The notes under the pieces: generated by a model
The model's database searches: none
What the model was told of the DNA's origin: nothing
Seen by the model: only the letters and a program-made list of their open reading frames with translations
Shown: positions 8,825 to 16,954 of the stretch, piece by piece
Numbering within the stretch: position 1 is the stretch's first letter
Layout of the letters: the number at the start of each line of letters is the position of its first letter
Program-made: the position numbers and the translations under genes
Assembly (NCBI GenBank): GCA_030150265.1
Contig: JASLGG010000032.1
Location: 186,001 to 250,000, forward strand
Length of the DNA stretch: 64,000 bases
Direction of reading: 5' to 3'
From: Protaetiibacter sp.
GTDB lineage: Bacteria > Actinomycetota > Actinomycetes > Actinomycetales > Microbacteriaceae

Positions 8825-9835
8825 CTACCGTCGCGCCGTGCTCGAGCGCACCACGAGCTCGTAGGGCAGGTCGATGTTGAGCTTCTCGAGCGAGCGGTGC
8901 TCGGGGTGCAGCTCGTCCATGAGCACCTCGACCGCCATCCGTCCCTGCATGTCGGGGAACTGCGCGATCGTGGTGAGGCCGAAGAACTCGGCGAGCTCGT
9001 GGTCGTCGATGCCGATGATCGACACGTCGCCCGGCACGTGCATGCCGAGGTCCTTCGCGGCGAGTATCGCGCCGATCGCCATCTCGTCGGATGCCGCGAA
9101 GATCGCGGTCGGGCGTGCCACGGGGTTGCCGAGCAGCTGCTTGGCGGCCCGATAGCCGCCCTCCATCGTGAAGTCGGCGGCGTGGAAGTGGTGGTCGCGC
9201 AGCTCGAGCCCGGCCGCGCGCATCGCCTGCTCGTAGCCGTGGCGGCGGTTGGTGGGCAGGTGGAAGTCCATCTCGAGCAGTGCGTCGCCGCCGATGTGCG
9301 CGATCTCGATGTGCCCGAGCGCGATGAGGTGCTCGGTGGCGAGGCGGCCCAGCTCGACGTCGTCGAGGCTCAGGGTGCGCACGCCGGGGAGGGGGCCGCC
9401 GACGCCGACGATCGGCTTGTCGAGGTCGATGAGGCGCCGCACCTCGTCGCCGGTGAGCTCGAGCGAGACGGCGATCACCGCGTCGACGCGCTTGCGCAGC
9501 AGGAAGTGCTCGAACACGAGCCGCCGCTCCTCGTCGCCGCCGCCCAGGTTGTAGAGGGTGAGGTCGTAGCCCTGCTCGAGCAGCGCCGACTCGGCGCCCT
9601 CGATGACGGCGCCGTAGAACCAGCGGTTGAGGAACGGGATGACGACGCCGACGTTGCGCGTGCGTCCCGTCGCGAGCCCGGATGCGCTCGACGAGACCAC
9701 GTAGCCGAGCTCGTGCGCCGCCGCGACGACCTTCTCGCGCGTGGCGGCCGACACCGAGCCGCGCCCGGAGAGGGCGCGCGACACCGTGGCCGCGGAGACG
9801 CCCGCGAGCTGCGCGACCTCGTGGATGCCGGGCAC
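8825..9835 (-). CDS. LacI-family transcriptional regulator
   Basis: 336-aa sugar-responsive repressor. N-terminal HTH (IHEVAQLAGVSAATVSRALSG) and hinge (ATREKVVAAAHELGYVVSSSA), then a periplasmic-binding-protein-like domain with NVGVVIPFLNRWFYG and, near the end, the SIIGIDDHELAEFFGLTTI segment typical of family members. I chose the GTG at 9835 because AGGAGG lies 4 nt upstream; an ATG at 9862 is in frame but has no such site. Its target is not evident. It faces the tRNA-Tyr promoter region across a palindrome at 9904-9919, and the alpha-glucan operon begins 1 kb further right. Confidence 0.9.
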   Translation of the reverse strand: MPGIHEVAQLAGVSAATVSRALSGRGSVSAATREKVVAAAHELGYVVSSSASGLATGRTRNVGVVIPFLNRWFYGAVIEGAESALLEQGYDLTLYNLGGGDEERRLVFEHFLLRKRVDAVIAVSLELTGDEVRRLIDLDKPIVGVGGPLPGVRTLSLDDVELGRLATEHLIALGHIEIAHIGGDALLEMDFHLPTNRRHGYEQAMRAAGLELRDHHFHAADFTMEGGYRAAKQLLGNPVARPTAIFAASDEMAIGAILAAKDLGMHVPGDVSIIGIDDHELAEFFGLTTIAQFPDMQGRMAVEVLMDELHPEHRSLEKLNIDLPYELVVRSSTARR

Positions 9836-9903
9836 TCGTCCTCCTGGGTGGGGTTCTCGCATCCTATCCACCGCCGTCGGAGGCGGTTCGCGCGTGGTCT
9901 CGG

Positions 9904-9919
9904 AAGGTCGCGCGACCTT
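9904..9919. promoter_or_regulatory. Perfect 16-bp palindrome upstream of LacI gene and tRNA-Tyr
   Basis: AAGGTCGCGCGACCTT is a perfect palindrome centred on CG-rich sequence, 69 bp upstream of the LacI start codon and just before TATCCT (9921-9926), a plausible -10 box for tRNA-Tyr. It could be an operator for the LacI protein, but I cannot tie it to a binding protein. Confidence 0.4.
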
Positions 9920-9972
9920 GTATCCTTGTGAGGCGCCTCCGGTTGGTGACCACACGAGTCGGGCGCGCACAC

Positions 9973-10054
9973 GGCGAGTTACCCAAGCGGCCAAAGGGAT
10001 CTGACTGTAAATCAGCCGGCATAGCCTTCGGGGGTTCGAATCCCTCACTCGCCA
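9973..10054 (+). tRNA. tRNA-Tyr (anticodon GTA)
   Basis: 82-nt type II tRNA. Acceptor stem GGCGAGT/ACTCGCC, anticodon stem CTGA/TCAG enclosing CTGTAAA (GTA), long variable arm, and the GGTTCGAATCC T-arm. CCA is not encoded; the discriminator is A. Confidence 0.97.
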
Positions 10055-10071
10055 CCCGTATGACATCGCGT

Positions 10072-10106
10072 ACGCGTGAGCCCCCGGCATCCGGGGGCTC
10101 ACGCGT
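10072..10106 (+). terminator. Intrinsic terminator after tRNA-Tyr
   Basis: Perfect 16-bp stem (ACGCGTGAGCCCCCGG and complement) with a 3-nt loop CAT, followed by TTCCCCC. It isolates the tRNA from the toxin-antitoxin genes. Confidence 0.85.
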
Positions 10107-10163
10107 TTCCCCCTCCTGTGGACAACGCTGACGTCCGTCGTCGGGCGGACGTACACTGCTGGC

Positions 10164-10397
10164 ATGGCTCAGCAACTCGCCGCCATCATCGATGCGGCAC
10201 TCGAGCTCGCCCCCGACGAGCGGCTCGAACTCGCCCATCGGATGGAGCTGAGCGTGACAGAAGACGAGGCGCATCTCGCGGCGCTTCGGGCTGCGATCCG
10301 TGTGGGTGATGATGCGCTCGCTCGCGGTGACTGTGATGAGGTTGCTGTCGACGGCCTCCGCCGCTATCTCACCGGCCTCGGTCGCGTCGCGTCCTAA
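10164..10397 (+). CDS. Antitoxin of a RelE/ParE-type toxin-antitoxin module
   Basis: 77-aa acidic protein of the putative addiction-module component type (short helical proteins with an LAPDERLELAHRM-like segment, here residues 17-29). It would bind and neutralise the toxin encoded 8 nt downstream and probably repress the operon. TACACT at 10152-10157 with CTGACG 18 nt upstream forms a promoter whose transcript would start at or next to the ATG, so translation is likely leaderless. Codon use is a little less GC-rich than flanking genes. The assignment rests on size, pairing and the N-terminal pattern. Confidence 0.72.
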   Translation: MAQQLAAIIDAALELAPDERLELAHRMELSVTEDEAHLAALRAAIRVGDDALARGDCDEVAVDGLRRYLTGLGRVAS

Positions 10398-10405
10398 GCG
10401 ACATC

Positions 10406-10744
10406 TTGCCCCTCGTCGTGCGATTCGCGGCACCCGCCCGCGCCGACATCGTCGAGCTGCTCACCTGGAGCGAGGCGCGGTTCGGTGTGGTAGCGCGAAA
10501 CCACTACGTGGAGCTCGTCGAATTCGCGACGCGTCAGATCGCCGATGAACCGGTCGGAGCCGGTCGCCACGAGAGGGCTGACATCGATGCGGGGCTGTGG
10601 TCGTTCCACCTGAGGAGCGTGGTCGGTCGACGGGTTCGCACGCCGCGCCACATCTTGTTCTATCGCTTTGACGAGTCGGTGCTGAAGGTCATCCGGGTGC
10701 TCCATGAATCGCGAGACCTCAACACGGAGTTGCCCGTGCGGTGA
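10406..10744 (+). CDS. RelE/ParE-superfamily toxin
   Basis: 112-aa protein with the ParE/RelE fold pattern: RFAAPARADIVELLTWSEARFG at the N terminus, a central helix (NHYVELVEFATRQIADEP), then beta strands RRVRTPRHILFYRFDESVLKVIRVLHESRD. The C-terminal IRVLHESRDL is the usual end of the toxin fold. Members inhibit gyrase (ParE) or cleave mRNA at the ribosome (RelE); sequence alone does not decide which. TTG start 8 nt after the antitoxin stop; an in-frame GTG at 10418 is an alternative. Forms a two-gene operon with the antitoxin and ends 10 bp before the promoter of the alpha-glucan operon. Confidence 0.78.
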   Translation: MPLVVRFAAPARADIVELLTWSEARFGVVARNHYVELVEFATRQIADEPVGAGRHERADIDAGLWSFHLRSVVGRRVRTPRHILFYRFDESVLKVIRVLHESRDLNTELPVR

Positions 10745-10754
10745 GGATTCGGAC

Positions 10755-10797
10755 TTGACACAGTGCGCTACGTCATTGTTGGATCGGTTTAGTAAAC
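10755..10797 (+). promoter_or_regulatory. Promoter and LacI-type operator of the first alpha-glucan operon
   Basis: TTGACA (10755-10760), 18-nt spacer, TTGGAT (10779-10784), then the near-palindrome GTTTAGTAAAC (10787-10797) covering the expected transcription start, where a repressor would block. The LacI encoded at the end of this operon (16951-17997) is the obvious candidate, by inference. Confidence 0.55.
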
Positions 10798-10820
10798 GGT
10801 TCAACGATGAGGACGCACCC

Positions 10821-12542
10821 GTGACGACCACAGCGACGGCGACGCACGCCGGCCACTCCGCCCCTTCCGCGGAGGCCGCGCCCTGGTGGGCGGATGCCGT
10901 GGTCTACCAGGTCTACTTGCGCTCCTTCCGCGACGCCGACGGCGACGGCATCGGCGACCTGGCCGGCCTGCGCGTCGGCCTCGCCGACATCGCCGAGCTC
11001 GGCTGCGACGCGATCTGGCTGAACCCCTGCTACGCCTCGCCGCAGCGCGACCACGGCTACGACATCGCCGACTACCGCTCGATCGACCCGGCCTACGGCA
11101 CCCTCGAGGAGTTCGACGCGCTCGTCGCCGAGGCGCACCGCTTGGGCCTCCGGGTGCTCATGGACATGGTCGCGAACCACTGCTCGAGCGAGCATCCGTG
11201 GTTCCTCGAGGCGCTGGCCGCGGCCCCCGGCAGCCCCGAGCGCGAGCGCTTCATGTTCCGCGACGGGCGCGGCGCCCACGGCGAGCTGCCGCCGAACAAC
11301 TGGCAGAGCGTCTTCGGCGGCCCGGCTTGGACGCGCGTCACGGAGGCCGACGGCTCCCCGGGCCAGTGGTACCTCCACTCCTTCGACCCGGGCCAGCCCG
11401 ACTTCAACTGGCGCGACGCCGCGGTGCGCGAGCACTTCGACGGCGTGCTCGCCTTCTGGTTCGACCGCGGCGTCGACGGCTTCCGCATCGACGTGGCCCA
11501 CGGGCACGTCAAGGCCGACGGCCTGCCCGACTGGCCCGGCGCCGACACCGGCGACGGGGGTCACAACTACGCCATGTGGGACCAGCCCGAGGTGCACGAC
11601 ATCTACCGCGCCTGGCGGAAGGTGGGCGACGCCTATCCCGAGGGCAAGTACTTCGTGGGCGAGATCTGGGTGCCGAGCCCCGACAGCCTCGCGGCCTACC
11701 TGCGCACCGACGAGCTGCACCAGGCCTTCACCTTCGAGCTGCTCGTGCAGCCGTGGGACGCCGCCCGGATGCGCGCCGCGATCGACACGGGCCTTGGCCT
11801 TCCCGGCGCGGGCGGCGTGCCCGCCTGGACCCTCTCCAACCACGACGTGCACCGCACCGTCACGCGCTACGGCCAGGAGCAGTCGCTCGACGCCCCCGTG
11901 CCGACCGACATGATCGCCGCCGCCCGTCGCCGCGGCCCCGCCGACCTCGCCCTCGGCGAGCGCCGGGCGCGCGCCGCCGCCGCGCTGCTGCTCGCCATCC
12001 CGGGCAGCGCCTACCTCTACCAGGGCGAGGAGCTCGGCCTCCCCGAGGTCTTCGACCTGCCGGATGCCGCCCGCCAGGACCCGATCTGGCTCCGCTCCGG
12101 AGGCGCCGAGCTGGGGCGCGACGGATGCCGTGTGCCGCTCCCCTGGACGGCCGCCGGCACCAGCCTGGGCTTCAGTCCCGCGGGCGCCGCCGCGCCGTGG
12201 CTCCCGCAGCCCGCCTGGTTCGCGCGCTACGCCCGCGACGCCCAGCAGGACGCCCCCGACTCGACGCTCGGCGCCTACCGTCGCCTGCTCCGCGGGCGCC
12301 GCGCGCTCTTCGGCGGCACGACGCGCCTCGAGTGGCTCGACGCCCCCGACACCGTGCTCGCCTTCGTGCGCGGGGGCGGCGTGTGCGTCGTCAACCTCGG
12401 CACCGATCCGTTCCCCGTGCCCTCCACCTGGCCGGCCGGCGCCCTCGTCGTCGCGACGGACGCCGACACGGACGGCACCACGATCCCCGGCGACAGCGCG
12501 GCCTGGTTCGCGCGCACCGATCTCGACCCCACCCATCCCTGA
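10821..12542 (+). CDS. GH13 alpha-glucosidase (oligo-1,6-glucosidase type)
   Basis: 573-aa cytosolic glycoside hydrolase that would release glucose from maltodextrin or isomaltodextrin ends. Motifs: WWADAVVYQVYLRSFRDADGD at the start, region I DMVANHCSSEHPW, region II GFRIDVAHGHVK with the catalytic Asp, region III VGEIWVPS with the acid/base Glu, and region IV TLSNHDVHR. No signal peptide. I chose GTG 10821 (GAGGA upstream) because the frame before it runs through the promoter and the preceding toxin gene. First gene of a six-gene sugar operon; the nearest relative in the window is the GH13 at 22127-23776. Confidence 0.92.
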   Translation: MTTTATATHAGHSAPSAEAAPWWADAVVYQVYLRSFRDADGDGIGDLAGLRVGLADIAELGCDAIWLNPCYASPQRDHGYDIADYRSIDPAYGTLEEFDALVAEAHRLGLRVLMDMVANHCSSEHPWFLEALAAAPGSPERERFMFRDGRGAHGELPPNNWQSVFGGPAWTRVTEADGSPGQWYLHSFDPGQPDFNWRDAAVREHFDGVLAFWFDRGVDGFRIDVAHGHVKADGLPDWPGADTGDGGHNYAMWDQPEVHDIYRAWRKVGDAYPEGKYFVGEIWVPSPDSLAAYLRTDELHQAFTFELLVQPWDAARMRAAIDTGLGLPGAGGVPAWTLSNHDVHRTVTRYGQEQSLDAPVPTDMIAAARRRGPADLALGERRARAAAALLLAIPGSAYLYQGEELGLPEVFDLPDAARQDPIWLRSGGAELGRDGCRVPLPWTAAGTSLGFSPAGAAAPWLPQPAWFARYARDAQQDAPDSTLGAYRRLLRGRRALFGGTTRLEWLDAPDTVLAFVRGGGVCVVNLGTDPFPVPSTWPAGALVVATDADTDGTTIPGDSAAWFARTDLDPTHP

Positions 12543-12565
12543 AACCCCACCAAGAAGGAGCAACG

Positions 12566-13837
12566 ATGCACCGCAGAACACCCCTCGTGCTCACCGCGAT
12601 CGCCGCGGCGAGCGCCCTCGCCCTGGCCGGCTGCGCGCCGGCCGACGGCGGAGGCGGCGACGGCCCCACCCAGGTCACCATCTGGCACTACTGGGACGGC
12701 GCCAACGCCGACACCTTCGACGCGATGGTCGCCGACTACAACGCGAGCCACCCCGACGTGAAGGTCTCCACCTCGAACGTGCCGAACGCCGACTTCCTCA
12801 CGAAGCTGCGCGCGTCCGCCACCTCGAAGACGCTGCCCGACATCGCCATCGGCGACCTCGTGTGGGTGCCGCAGATCGAGCAGCTCGGCACCCTCGCCGA
12901 CCTGAAGGGCCTGATGCCCTCCGAGGTGCTGTCCGACATCAACCCGGCGCTCACCTCGTTCGGCACGATCGGCGGCAAGCAGGTGTCGGTGCCCGTCTCG
13001 GCCAATAACCTCGCCTACATGTACAACAAGACCCTCTTCGCCGAGGCGGGTCTCGACCCCGAGCAGCCCCCGACCACCTGGGACGAGCTCATGGCAGACG
13101 GCAAGGCCATCCTCGAGAAGACCGGCAAGCCCGGCTACGACCTCTTCACCCAGGCCGGCGACAACGGCGAGGGCCTCACCTGGAACTTCCAGGTGAACCT
13201 CTGGCAGGCGGGCGGCGAGTTCCTGAACGCCGACAACAGCGCGGCCGCCTTCAACACCGCCGAGGGCAAGAAGGCGCTGCAGTTCTGGGTCGACCTCATC
13301 GACTCGGGAGTGAGCCCGTACGCCAAGTGGGGCGAGTTCGAGAAGGGCCAGGGCGGCTCGGCCCAGGAGGGCTCGTGGATGGTCGGCATCTGGGCGCCCG
13401 ACCCGCCCTTCGAGTTCGGCACCGCCAAGGCGCCCTACCCGGCCGACGGCACGCCCGCCACGAACCTCGGCGGCGAGCAGGCCATGGTCTTCGACAACTC
13501 GGACGCCACGGCGAAGGCCGCGGCCGACTTCCTCGCCTGGTTCCTCCAGCCCGCGCAGGTCACGAGCTGGAGCGAGAAGACCGGGATGCTGCCCGTGCTG
13601 AACTCCGTCGCCACCGGCTCCGACTACCTCGACTGGGTGAACACCTCGGAACCGCGCCTGCTGCCCTTCATCGAGCAGATGGCCGACGCCCACGCCCGCC
13701 CCAACACCCCGCTGTACCCGAAGATCTCGCTCGCCTTCGCGCAGCAGATCGAGAAGGCGCTCGCGGGCGAGGCCACCGTCGACGAGGCGCTCGCCGCGGC
13801 CGAGAAGGCCGTGAACGACGTGATCGCGAAGGGCTGA
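12566..13837 (+). CDS. ABC sugar-binding lipoprotein (alpha-glucoside/maltodextrin type)
   Basis: 423-aa extracellular solute-binding protein of the family 1 (MalE/UgpB) class. Signal peptide with lipobox LALAGC and acylated Cys23, then the mature start with VTIWHYWDGANADTFDAMV. The VSVPVSANNLAYMYNKTLF segment near residue 145 and the EGSWMVGIWAPD segment near 270 are typical of the family. AAGAAGGAG precedes the ATG at 12566. It delivers sugar to the two permeases just downstream; an ATPase subunit (MsiK-type) is not encoded here and is probably shared from elsewhere. A long open frame upstream of this start is only a shadow of the GH13 gene. Confidence 0.92.
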   Translation: MHRRTPLVLTAIAAASALALAGCAPADGGGGDGPTQVTIWHYWDGANADTFDAMVADYNASHPDVKVSTSNVPNADFLTKLRASATSKTLPDIAIGDLVWVPQIEQLGTLADLKGLMPSEVLSDINPALTSFGTIGGKQVSVPVSANNLAYMYNKTLFAEAGLDPEQPPTTWDELMADGKAILEKTGKPGYDLFTQAGDNGEGLTWNFQVNLWQAGGEFLNADNSAAAFNTAEGKKALQFWVDLIDSGVSPYAKWGEFEKGQGGSAQEGSWMVGIWAPDPPFEFGTAKAPYPADGTPATNLGGEQAMVFDNSDATAKAAADFLAWFLQPAQVTSWSEKTGMLPVLNSVATGSDYLDWVNTSEPRLLPFIEQMADAHARPNTPLYPKISLAFAQQIEKALAGEATVDEALAAAEKAVNDVIAKG

Positions 13838-13845
13838 ACGGGTCC

Positions 13846-14802
13846 GTGACCACGACACAGGTGGGGGTCCGCCCGGAGCCGCGTGCTCCGGGCGGACCCC
13901 GCCGTGCGTCCGCGCGCCGACGTCGCCCCGGGCGATACGAGCCCGAGCAGCTCTGGACGGCCGCGTTCTTCCTCGCGCCGGCCCTCGTCGTGCTGGGCGT
14001 GTTCGTGCTCTACCCCGCGGTCTCGGCCGCCTACATCAGCCTCACCTCCTGGAACGGCTTCTCGCCGGTCAAGGAGTTCATCGGGCTGGAGAACTACCTG
14101 CGGCTCGCACAGGATCCCGAGTTCTGGAACAGCCTGCTCGTCACCTGCCTCTACGCGGCGGGCGTCTGCGTGCTGTCGGTCGCGAGCGGCCTCGTGATCG
14201 CCCTGCTGCTGGATGCGCCGCTGCGGGGCCGCGGCTTCTACCGCAGCGTCTACTTCCTGCCGGTGGTCACCTCATCCGTCGCCGCCGCGATCGTCTGGCG
14301 CTACATGCTCGACCCGGCCGGCTTCGTGAACGCACTGCTCGGCCAGTTCGGCATCGCCGGCCCCGACTGGCTGCAGGACCGCTGGCTCGCCCTCGGCGCG
14401 CTCACCCTGCTGACGGTCTGGAAGAACATCGGCTTCAACGCGATCCTCTACCTCACGGCGATGCAGGCGCTGCCCGAGAGCATCTACGAGGCCGCCCAGC
14501 TCGACGGCGCGACCGCGGCCCAGCGCATCCGGCACCTCACCATCCCGCTGCTGAGGCCCATGACCTTCTTCGTGGTGGTGCAGGCGCTCATCACGAGCTT
14601 CCAGGCCTTCGACCTGGTCTACGTCTTCACCCAGGGCGGCCCCCGCGGCGGCACCGAGGTGCTCGGCATGCTCATGTACCGCGAGGCGTTCCGGCTGGGC
14701 GACTTCGGCTACGGCACCGCGATCGCCTTCGTCACCCTGCTGCTCGTGCTGGGCGTGACCCTCGTGCAGTGGCGGGCGAGCGGATCGGGGAGGGAGCGAT
14801 GA
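13846..14802 (+). CDS. ABC sugar transporter permease, MalF/UgpA type
   Basis: 318-aa inner-membrane permease with about six helices. An Arg/Pro-rich cytoplasmic N terminus is followed by AAFFLAPALVVLGVFVLYPAV; the EAA loop that docks the ATPase is EAAQLDGATAAQRIRHLTIPLLRP near residue 225. The GTG start lies 8 nt after the binding-protein stop. Overlaps the next permease by ATGA, so the two are translationally coupled. Substrate is inferred from the flanking alpha-glucosidases, not from the permease itself. Confidence 0.9.
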   Translation: MTTTQVGVRPEPRAPGGPRRASARRRRPGRYEPEQLWTAAFFLAPALVVLGVFVLYPAVSAAYISLTSWNGFSPVKEFIGLENYLRLAQDPEFWNSLLVTCLYAAGVCVLSVASGLVIALLLDAPLRGRGFYRSVYFLPVVTSSVAAAIVWRYMLDPAGFVNALLGQFGIAGPDWLQDRWLALGALTLLTVWKNIGFNAILYLTAMQALPESIYEAAQLDGATAAQRIRHLTIPLLRPMTFFVVVQALITSFQAFDLVYVFTQGGPRGGTEVLGMLMYREAFRLGDFGYGTAIAFVTLLLVLGVTLVQWRASGSGRER

Positions 14803-15620
14803 GGCAGAGCCGCGCCGTGCGCCTCGGGCGCCACCTCGCCCTGCTCGCGGGCGCCGCGACCGTCGTGGTGCCCTTCCTGTGGATGTTCACGACCTCCCTG
14901 CAGTCGCGCGCCGAGACCTACACGAACTCGTCGATCCTGCCGACCTCGTGGCACTGGGAGAACTACGTGCGGGCCTGGGAGTCGGCGCCGTTCGGGCAGT
15001 ACTACCTCAACAGCCTCGTCATGGCGGCGGGCATCGTGGCCGGTCACCTCGTGCTCGACGGGATGGCGGCCTACGCCTTCGCGCGGCTGCGGTTCCCGTT
15101 CCGCAACACGATCTTCCTCGTGCTGCTGGCGGCGCTCATGGTGCCGACCTTCGTGACGATCATCCCGGCCTACGAGATCGTGGCGAACCTCCGCTGGATC
15201 GACAGCTACGCGGGCCTCATCGTGCCGCGCCTGGCCGATGTGTTCGGGATCGTGCTGCTGCGGCAGTACTTCCTCTCGATCCCCGCCGAGCTCGAGGACG
15301 CCGCGCGCATCGACGGCTGCTCCCGCATCGGCGCGTTCTTCCGCATCATCGTGCCGCTCGCGAAGCCGGCCTTCGCGACCCTCGCGATCTTCAGCTTCCT
15401 GTTCGCCTGGAACGACTTCCTCTGGCCGCTGCTCGTGACCAACACGGATGAGATGCGCACGCTGCAGATCGGCCTCTCGTCGTTCGTGGGCCGCTACGGC
15501 ACCTCGTGGAACTACCTCATGGCGGGCACGCTCACCGCGACGCTCCCGAGCATCGTCGTGTTCCTCTTCTTCCAGCGCGCCCTCGTGCGCGGCATCGCCT
15601 CCTCCGGATTGAAGGACTAG
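14799..15620 (+). CDS. ABC sugar transporter permease, MalG/UgpE type
   Basis: 273-aa second permease of the importer. Hydrophobic segments begin with LALLAGAATVVVPFLWMFTTS, and the EAA loop reads ELEDAARIDGCSRIGAFFRIIVP near residue 185. The C terminus ends with RALVRGIASSGLKD, the usual end for this family. ATG start overlaps the stop of the first permease, and its own stop shares one base with the GTG of the next GH13 gene. Forms the membrane channel with the preceding permease. Confidence 0.9.
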   Translation: MRQSRAVRLGRHLALLAGAATVVVPFLWMFTTSLQSRAETYTNSSILPTSWHWENYVRAWESAPFGQYYLNSLVMAAGIVAGHLVLDGMAAYAFARLRFPFRNTIFLVLLAALMVPTFVTIIPAYEIVANLRWIDSYAGLIVPRLADVFGIVLLRQYFLSIPAELEDAARIDGCSRIGAFFRIIVPLAKPAFATLAIFSFLFAWNDFLWPLLVTNTDEMRTLQIGLSSFVGRYGTSWNYLMAGTLTATLPSIVVFLFFQRALVRGIASSGLKD

Positions 15621-16954
15621 TGGCAACTCCCGACTGGCTGGCCGACGCCGTCTTCTACCAGATCTTCCCGGAGCGCTTCGCGAACGGCGATCCGAGCCTC
15701 GACCCGGACGACGTGGTGCCGTGGGACTCGGAGCCCACCCGCGAGAACTTCTTCGGCGGCGATCTCGAGGGCATCATCCAGCACCTCGACCACATCGCCC
15801 TGGTGGGCGCCAACGCCCTCTACCTGACCCCGATCTTCGAGGCGCGCACCAACCACCGCTACGACGCGGTCGACTACTTCGCGATCGACCACCGGCTGGG
15901 CGACCTCGACACCTTCCGGCGGTTCCTCGACGAGGCGCACGCCCGCGGCATCCGGGTGGTGCTCGACGCCGTGCTCAACCACTGCGGCGACGGGCACTGG
16001 GCGTTCCGCGACGTGGTCGAGAAGGAGGAGGCGTCGGAGTACGTCAACTGGTTCTCGGTCGAGGGCTTCCCGGTGACGCCGCATCCGGAGCCCAACTACC
16101 GTACCTGCTCCGGATGCTGGTACCTGCCCAAGTGGAACGCCTACAACCCCGAGGTGCGCGCGCACCACCACGAGGTGGCCCGCTACTGGATTGAGCAGGG
16201 CATCGACGGCTGGCGGCTCGACGTGCCGTACTTCATCAACCACACCTTCTGGCGCGGCTTCCGCGACGTCGTGAAGGGCATGGGGGAGGACCTCTACATC
16301 GTCGCCGAGGAATGGCGCGACCCCGAGGAGTGGCTGCAGGGCGACCTCGCCGACGGCACCATGAACTACACGCTGCGCGATCTCGTGCTCGGCTTCACGG
16401 CCGACCGCACGGTCGACGGGCACGCCTTCGCGGCCGGCATGAACGCGCTGCACGATCGCATCCCCGAGGGCTATCACGCGGGCATGCTCAACCTCCTCGG
16501 CAGCCACGACACCGAGCGCGTGCTCACCCGGCATGGAGGTGACGAGGGCGCCGCGCTGCTCGCCTACGCCCTGCTGTTCGCGGCCGAGGGCGCGCCGATG
16601 GTCTACTACGGCGACGAGGTGGGCCTCACGGGCGAGAACGACCCCGGATGCCGCGGGGCGATGCCCTGGGATCGAGCCACGTGGTCGGCGCGGCTGCTCG
16701 ACGGCATCCGCGAGCTCGCCGCCCTGCGTGCGGAGCACGCGCCACTGCGACGGGGCACCCAGCACGTCGCCGCGCTCGATGGCGATACAGTGCTGCTGAC
16801 CCGTGAGCTCGGGCCGGAGCGGGTCGCCGTGGTCGTGCACCGCGGCACCGGTACGAGCGTCGACGCGGCCGGCGAGGTGGTCCGGTTCGACGGACCGGGC
16901 ACCCGAGTCGTGACCCTCGGCGACACCGCCCCCAGCATCGGAGGGACTCGATGA
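15620..16954 (+). CDS. GH13 alpha-amylase/neopullulanase-like (cyclomaltodextrinase group)
   Basis: 444-aa intracellular GH13 enzyme. It begins directly with the catalytic barrel (PDWLADAVFYQIFPERFANGD), without the N-terminal domain seen in the homologue at 27755-29695. Motifs: LDAVLNHCGDGHWAF (region I), GWRLDVPYF with catalytic Asp (II), IVAEEWRDPEEW with Glu (III), LLGSHDTERV (IV). It probably hydrolyses imported maltodextrins or cyclodextrins internally, leaving short products for the alpha-glucosidase at 10821. GTG start overlaps the permease stop by one base; its end overlaps the LacI start by ATGA. Confidence 0.88.
   Translation: MATPDWLADAVFYQIFPERFANGDPSLDPDDVVPWDSEPTRENFFGGDLEGIIQHLDHIALVGANALYLTPIFEARTNHRYDAVDYFAIDHRLGDLDTFRRFLDEAHARGIRVVLDAVLNHCGDGHWAFRDVVEKEEASEYVNWFSVEGFPVTPHPEPNYRTCSGCWYLPKWNAYNPEVRAHHHEVARYWIEQGIDGWRLDVPYFINHTFWRGFRDVVKGMGEDLYIVAEEWRDPEEWLQGDLADGTMNYTLRDLVLGFTADRTVDGHAFAAGMNALHDRIPEGYHAGMLNLLGSHDTERVLTRHGGDEGAALLAYALLFAAEGAPMVYYGDEVGLTGENDPGCRGAMPWDRATWSARLLDGIRELAALRAEHAPLRRGTQHVAALDGDTVLLTRELGPERVAVVVHRGTGTSVDAAGEVVRFDGPGTRVVTLGDTAPSIGGTR

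Noticed and set aside
10886..13837. A 983-codon open frame running through the first GH13 gene into the binding protein
   Set aside because: Only the part from ATG 12566 has a signal peptide, lipobox and ribosome site. The rest is an Arg/Pro/Ala-rich frame-shifted shadow of the GH13 gene.
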